A stretch of DNA of 9,168 nt from Gammaproteobacteria bacterium (GTDB taxonomy: Bacteria > Pseudomonadota > Gammaproteobacteria > S012-40), in the NCBI GenBank assembly GCA_026982215.1, contig JALSHN010000378.1:1-9168 (forward strand), in the 5' to 3' direction. Both the position numbers and the translations under genes were made by a program. Below the pieces are notes generated by a model. That model was given only the letters and a program-made list of their open reading frames with translations, ran no database searches and was not told where the DNA came from. Position 1 is the first letter of the stretch. Each line of letters begins with the position of its first letter. This document shows positions 6,416 through 9,168 of this stretch, in pieces.

Positions 6416-6420
6416 AGGAG
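6416..6420 (+). promoter_or_regulatory. Ribosome binding site that sets the gmk start
   Basis: AGGAG with 6-base spacing to ATG 6427. It favours that start over ATG 6409, which overlaps the yicC stop and would add six residues absent from the family. Confidence 0.75.
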
Positions 6421-6426
6421 CGAGCC

Positions 6427-7044
6427 ATGAGCGGCACCCTGTTCATCGTCTCCGCCCCTTCCGGGGCGGGCAAGACCAGCCTGGTGAAGGCTCTGGTGGA
6501 ACGCCTCGACCATATCCGCCTCTCCATCTCCTACACCACCCGCCCCCCACGCCCCGGCGAGCGGGACGGCGAGGACTACCACTTCGTCAGCGAGGAAGAA
6601 TTCCAGGCCATGGTGCGTCAAGGCGCCTTCCTGGAACATGCCCGGGTATTCGGTCACAGCTATGGCACCTCCCGGGCCTGGATCGAGGAACAGCTCCAGG
6701 CCGACACCGACGTCATCCTCGAGATCGACTGGCAAGGCGCACGCCAAGTGCGGGAACTGCTGCCCGGTGCGGTGAGCATCTTCATTCTCCCCCCCTCGCG
6801 GGAAGTCTTGCTGCAACGCCTGCGCGGGCGCGGCCAAGACCCGGAAGACGTCATCGCCCGCCGTATGGCCAAAGCGGTGGACGAAATGCGTCACTACCGC
6901 GAATACGACTACTTGGTGATCAACGACGTCTTCGAGCAGGCGCTGGAGACCCTGATCCACCTGATTCAGGCGGCGCGGCTGCGCACCCCGTTGCAGGCGC
7001 GCCGCCACGCCGATCTCATCCGCTCACTGTTGGCGGAAACCTGA
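6427..7044 (+). CDS. gmk: Guanylate kinase
   Basis: Gmk phosphorylates GMP (and dGMP) to GDP using ATP, an essential cytosolic step to GTP and to the substrates of ppGpp synthesis. The 205 residues align end to end with E. coli Gmk (207). The P-loop SAPSGAGKTS is at 9-18. The GMP-binding segment SYTTRPPRPGE (35-45) has Arg39 and Arg42, with Tyr51, Glu70 in FLEHA and Asp101 in IDWQGA completing the pocket. The mobile lid contains RLRGRGQD (131-138). ATG 6427 is chosen from the AGGAG at 6416-6420. It follows yicC by 14 bases and precedes rpoZ by 100 bases. Confidence 0.97.
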   Translation: MSGTLFIVSAPSGAGKTSLVKALVERLDHIRLSISYTTRPPRPGERDGEDYHFVSEEEFQAMVRQGAFLEHARVFGHSYGTSRAWIEEQLQADTDVILEIDWQGARQVRELLPGAVSIFILPPSREVLLQRLRGRGQDPEDVIARRMAKAVDEMRHYREYDYLVINDVFEQALETLIHLIQAARLRTPLQARRHADLIRSLLAET

Positions 7045-7059
7045 TCGCTCCTTTAAGAT
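7030..7059 (+). promoter_or_regulatory. Possible promoter for rpoZ-spoT
   Basis: TTGGCG (7030-7035, inside the end of gmk) and TAAGAT (7054-7059) are spaced 18 bases apart; each matches four of six consensus bases. Transcription would start near 7066, about 79 bases before rpoZ, with the 7089-7111 hairpin in the leader. TAACAT at 7061-7066 is an alternative -10. Support is modest. Confidence 0.3.
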
Positions 7060-7088
7060 CTAACATCACGTTCCGAGATCATCAGACA

Positions 7089-7111
7089 GCGCCCGCCTCC
7101 ACGGTGGGCGC
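7089..7111 (+). other. Stable hairpin in the gmk-rpoZ gap
   Basis: GCGCCCGCC (7089-7097) pairs with GGTGGGCGC (7103-7111) around a five-base loop, TCCAC. This is nine pairs including one G-U. It ends 33 bases before the rpoZ ATG. No run of T follows on either strand, so it is not a standard intrinsic terminator. It could pause polymerase, mark a processing site or shield an RNA end between gmk and rpoZ. Confidence 0.6.
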
Positions 7112-7144
7112 CGTGCCCGCTTCATCGTTTCAACGGAGGAATCC

Positions 7145-7417
7145 ATGGCCCGAATCACCGTCGAGGACTGCCTGCAAAAAGTCCCCAACCGCTTTCAACT
7201 GGTGCTGCTGGCGGCCAAACGCGCTCACCAACTGGAACAAGGCGCCGAACCCCTGGTCCCGTGGGAAAACGACAAACCCACCGTCGTCGCCTTGCGCGAG
7301 ATCGCCGCCGGCAAGATCACCCAGGAATCCATGGAAGCCGCGGAAAACGAAGCGGCCCGTGCTGCGGCAGAAGCCGTCCTGGGAGGAGGCCCCGGCTCGA
7401 ACCAAGACGCCGCCTGA
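7145..7417 (+). CDS. rpoZ: DNA-directed RNA polymerase omega subunit
   Basis: Omega clamps the beta-prime subunit during RNA polymerase assembly and contributes to ppGpp site 1. The 90 residues begin MARITVEDCLQ and contain NRFQLVLLAAKRA (15-27) and a PWENDKPTVVALREIAAGKI block (39-58), all diagnostic. The N-terminal Met-Ala-Arg, which lies at the ppGpp pocket in E. coli, is conserved, so ppGpp binding is plausible. The C-terminal third is Ala/Gly-rich and variable, as usual for the family. GGAGGA (7135-7140) precedes the ATG by 4 bases. It lies between gmk and spoT, the E. coli order, and its stop is 4 bases before the proposed spoT start. Confidence 0.97.
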   Translation: MARITVEDCLQKVPNRFQLVLLAAKRAHQLEQGAEPLVPWENDKPTVVALREIAAGKITQESMEAAENEAARAAAEAVLGGGPGSNQDAA

Positions 7418-7421
7418 GCGC

Positions 7422-9168
7422 TTGAGCGTCCCCGGCACCCCGGCCCCCGCTCCCCAACCCGCCCCTCCCCCGGGGGCCGGGGCCGACCCCACGCGTTTCC
7501 TCATCGACGAACTCTGCCGCCAAGTCCGGGAATACCTCCCCGAAGACCAGACCGCCTCGATCCGCCAGGCCTTCGAACTGGCCGCCCAGGCCCACGAGGG
7601 ACAATACCGCAAGAGCGGCGAGCCCTACATCGTCCATCCCCTGGCAGTGGCGCGCATCCTGGCCGAGATGCGTCTCGACCGCGATGCCATCATGGCCGCG
7701 CTGCTGCACGACGTCATCGAAGACACCAACCTCAGCCGCGAAGACCTGGAACGGCGTTTCGGCCCCGAAGTGGCCAACCTGGTGGACGGCGTCACCAAGC
7801 TGACCCAGATCCACTTCCGCAGCAAGGCCGAGGCCCAGGCGGAGAACTTCCGCAAAATGATCCTCGCCATGGCCGAGGACGTACGGGTGATCCTCATCAA
7901 ACTGGCCGACCGCCTGCACAACATGCGCACCCTCGGGGCGGTGTCCCCCGAGAAGCGCCGCCGCATCGCCCGAGAAACCCTGGAGATCTACGTCCCCATC
8001 GCCAACCGGCTGGGGATGAACACCCTGCGGGCCGAGCTCCAGGACCTCGGCTTCTCCGCACTCTACCCCCTGCGGGCACGAATCCTCAAAGAAGCCGTAC
8101 GCAAGAGCCGTGGCAACCGGCGCGAGGCGATCGAGCGCATCACCACCGAGATCCGCGAGCGGCTCAGTGCCCAAGGGATCACCGCCGAGGTGAACGGAAG
8201 GGAAAAACACCTCTACAGCATCTATCAGAAAATGAAGCAAAAGCGCATGTCTTTCCGCGAAGTGATGGACGTGCACGCCTTCCGCATCGTCGTCGATGAG
8301 GTGGACGCCTGCTACCGCGCCCTGGGCGTGGTCCACAACCTCTACAAACCCCTGCCCGGCCGTTTCAAGGACTACATCGCCCTCCCCAAGGCCAACGGCT
8401 ACCAATCGTTACACACCGTACTCTTCGGCCCCTACGCCCTCCCCATCGAGATCCAGATCCGCACCCACGACATGCACACCGTGGCCGAGGCCGGCGTCGC
8501 CGCTCACTGGCTCTACAAAGACCGCAGCGGCGGCCCCACCCCCCGCGAATGGATCAACAGCCTGCTGGAGCTGCAAAAAACCGCCGGCGACTCGATGGAA
8601 TTCCTGGAAAACGTCAAGATCGACCTGTTTCCCGACGGCGTCTTCGTCTTCACCCCCAAGGGCGACATCCTCGAACTGCCCCGCGGCGCCACCGTGGTGG
8701 ACTTCGCCTACGCCATCCACTCCGACGTGGGCCACCGCTGCGTGGCCGCCAAGGTGGACCGGGTGCTGGTCCCCCTGGAGACCCGGCTGGAACACGGCCA
8801 GACCGTGGAGGTCATCACCGCCCCCGGCGCCGCCCCCCAGGCCTCCTGGCTCAACTTCGTCGTCACCGGGAAGGCCCGCACCAACATCCGCAACTACCTG
8901 AAAAACCTCAAGCGCCACGAAGCCATTCAGCTGGGCGAGCGGCTGCTGCGCGAGGCGCTGGACGAACAAGGCGTCAAGCTCGAGCGCCTCGACCGCGCGC
9001 GGCTGCAACGGTTGCTGCAGACCCTGGAGTTGGAAGACATCGACCGCCTCTACGAAGAAATCGGCCTCGGCAAGCGCCTGGCCCCCATCGTCGCCAGCCA
9101 GATCCTGCGCCAGGCTCCCCCGGAGACCCACCCCCCTCCCTCCCGTGCCGCCGTGCGCCTGCGGGCCA
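7422..9168 (+). CDS. spoT: Bifunctional (p)ppGpp synthetase/hydrolase SpoT, 3'-partial
   Basis: This is a RelA/SpoT enzyme controlling the stringent response. The 582 visible codons, numbered from TTG 7422, show an HD hydrolase domain (about 45-200) with metal ligands His72, His96-Asp97 and Asp163, and the EDT motif at 100-102. The synthetase domain (about 240-365) has Asp283, RFKD at 314-317, NGYQSLH at 325-331 and Glu343 in EIQIRT. A TGS domain (about 400-466) and the start of the helical domain follow. RxKD, not ExDD, in the synthetase marks a bifunctional SpoT/Rel rather than monofunctional RelA, and the intact HD site agrees. The zinc-finger/CC and ACT domains lie beyond the right edge. 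TTG is the nearest in-frame start after the rpoZ stop and adds about 22 Pro/Ala-rich residues before the E. coli-like N-terminus. It lacks a good Shine-Dalgarno sequence. GTG 7359, inside rpoZ, is an alternative. Confidence 0.95.
   Translation, partial: MSVPGTPAPAPQPAPPPGAGADPTRFLIDELCRQVREYLPEDQTASIRQAFELAAQAHEGQYRKSGEPYIVHPLAVARILAEMRLDRDAIMAALLHDVIEDTNLSREDLERRFGPEVANLVDGVTKLTQIHFRSKAEAQAENFRKMILAMAEDVRVILIKLADRLHNMRTLGAVSPEKRRRIARETLEIYVPIANRLGMNTLRAELQDLGFSALYPLRARILKEAVRKSRGNRREAIERITTEIRERLSAQGITAEVNGREKHLYSIYQKMKQKRMSFREVMDVHAFRIVVDEVDACYRALGVVHNLYKPLPGRFKDYIALPKANGYQSLHTVLFGPYALPIEIQIRTHDMHTVAEAGVAAHWLYKDRSGGPTPREWINSLLELQKTAGDSMEFLENVKIDLFPDGVFVFTPKGDILELPRGATVVDFAYAIHSDVGHRCVAAKVDRVLVPLETRLEHGQTVEVITAPGAAPQASWLNFVVTGKARTNIRNYLKNLKRHEAIQLGERLLREALDEQGVKLERLDRARLQRLLQTLELEDIDRLYEEIGLGKRLAPIVASQILRQAPPETHPPPSRAAVRLRA
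7438..7482 (+). repeat. Perfect 12-bp all-GC inverted repeat at the start of spoT
   Basis: CCCCGGCCCCCG (7438-7449) is the exact reverse complement of CGGGGGCCGGGG (7471-7482). The 21-base loop between them is almost all C. It begins 16 bases after the first base of the proposed TTG start and encodes the Pro/Ala/Gly-rich linker. No T-run follows, so it is not a simple terminator. As RNA it would be a very stable stem in the ribosome's initial path. Confidence 0.75.
7452..7471 (-). other. G-quadruplex motif on the minus strand
   Basis: The minus strand reads as G runs of 5, 4, 3 and 4 separated by loops of 1, 1 and 2 bases. More G runs follow at 7444-7448, 7438-7441 and 7430-7433. This satisfies the standard four-run quadruplex pattern with short loops. 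It lies on the template strand of spoT, so it would form in DNA and not in the spoT mRNA. It overlaps the loop of the 12-bp inverted repeat, and the two structures would compete. Confidence 0.55.

Noticed and set aside
7089..7130. Intrinsic terminator between gmk and rpoZ
   Set aside because: The hairpin is strong, but no T-run follows it on the plus strand, and none on the minus strand.
7317..8405. Minus-strand open frame of 362 codons opposite spoT
   Set aside because: It is Gly/Val/Asp/His-rich shadow sequence antisense to the unmistakable HD and synthetase domains of SpoT. The same applies to 8409-9131 on the minus strand.
1..9168. Mobile element, CRISPR array, toxin-antitoxin or phage-defence cassette
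   Set aside because: I found no transposase, integrase, direct-repeat array, target-site duplication or known defence gene. All sizeable coding regions are accounted for by the genes listed.

Overview
The window is GC-rich bacterial DNA, tightly packed with housekeeping and signalling genes, and it looks like a gammaproteobacterial chromosome. The main reasons are the gene order gmk-rpoZ-spoT, the rph/yicC neighbourhood, and close similarity of RdgB, Gmk, omega, SpoT, YicC and DegQ to their gammaproteobacterial forms. I cannot place it to genus; an environmental gammaproteobacterium outside the Enterobacterales fits best. I see no insertion sequence, phage gene, tRNA, rRNA or CRISPR array. 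No gene-free stretch exceeds 130 bases.

Layout. Positions 2-2494 (+): a DegQ-type periplasmic protease with two PDZ domains (its 5' end lies outside the window), a six-helix potassium-channel-like protein with a TVGYGD filter, and a small gamma-glutamylcyclotransferase-fold protein that overlaps the channel gene by 11 bases. Positions 2440-5421 (-): a tightly coupled leftward run, transcribed in the order Ser/Thr protein kinase, PP2C phosphatase, rph (RNase PH), rdgB (ITP/XTP pyrophosphatase). Kinase/phosphatase and rph/rdgB each overlap by 4 bases. rdgB converges on and overlaps the cyclotransferase gene. Positions 5422-5548: a 127-base divergent intergenic region. Positions 5549-9168 (+): yicC (endoribonuclease family), gmk (guanylate kinase), rpoZ (RNA polymerase omega) and spoT (bifunctional ppGpp synthetase/hydrolase, running off the right edge).

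How the genes relate. The right half is a purine-nucleotide, RNA-processing and stringent-response block. Gmk makes GDP for the GTP pool, SpoT makes and destroys (p)ppGpp, omega carries part of a known ppGpp site on RNA polymerase, RdgB removes deaminated purine nucleotides, and Rph and YicC act on RNA. A reversible protein-phosphorylation pair (kinase plus PP2C phosphatase) sits between rph and yicC, which are directly adjacent in E. coli.

The most notable non-coding signals lie at the gmk-rpoZ-spoT joints. A 9-bp hairpin precedes rpoZ. A perfect 12-bp all-GC inverted repeat lies just inside the start of spoT, and its loop is a four-run G-quadruplex motif on the minus strand. Four gene starts differ from the longest open frame (kinase, phosphatase, gmk, and the truncated protease); the reasoning is given in each entry. 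I found no convincing new multi-gene system.
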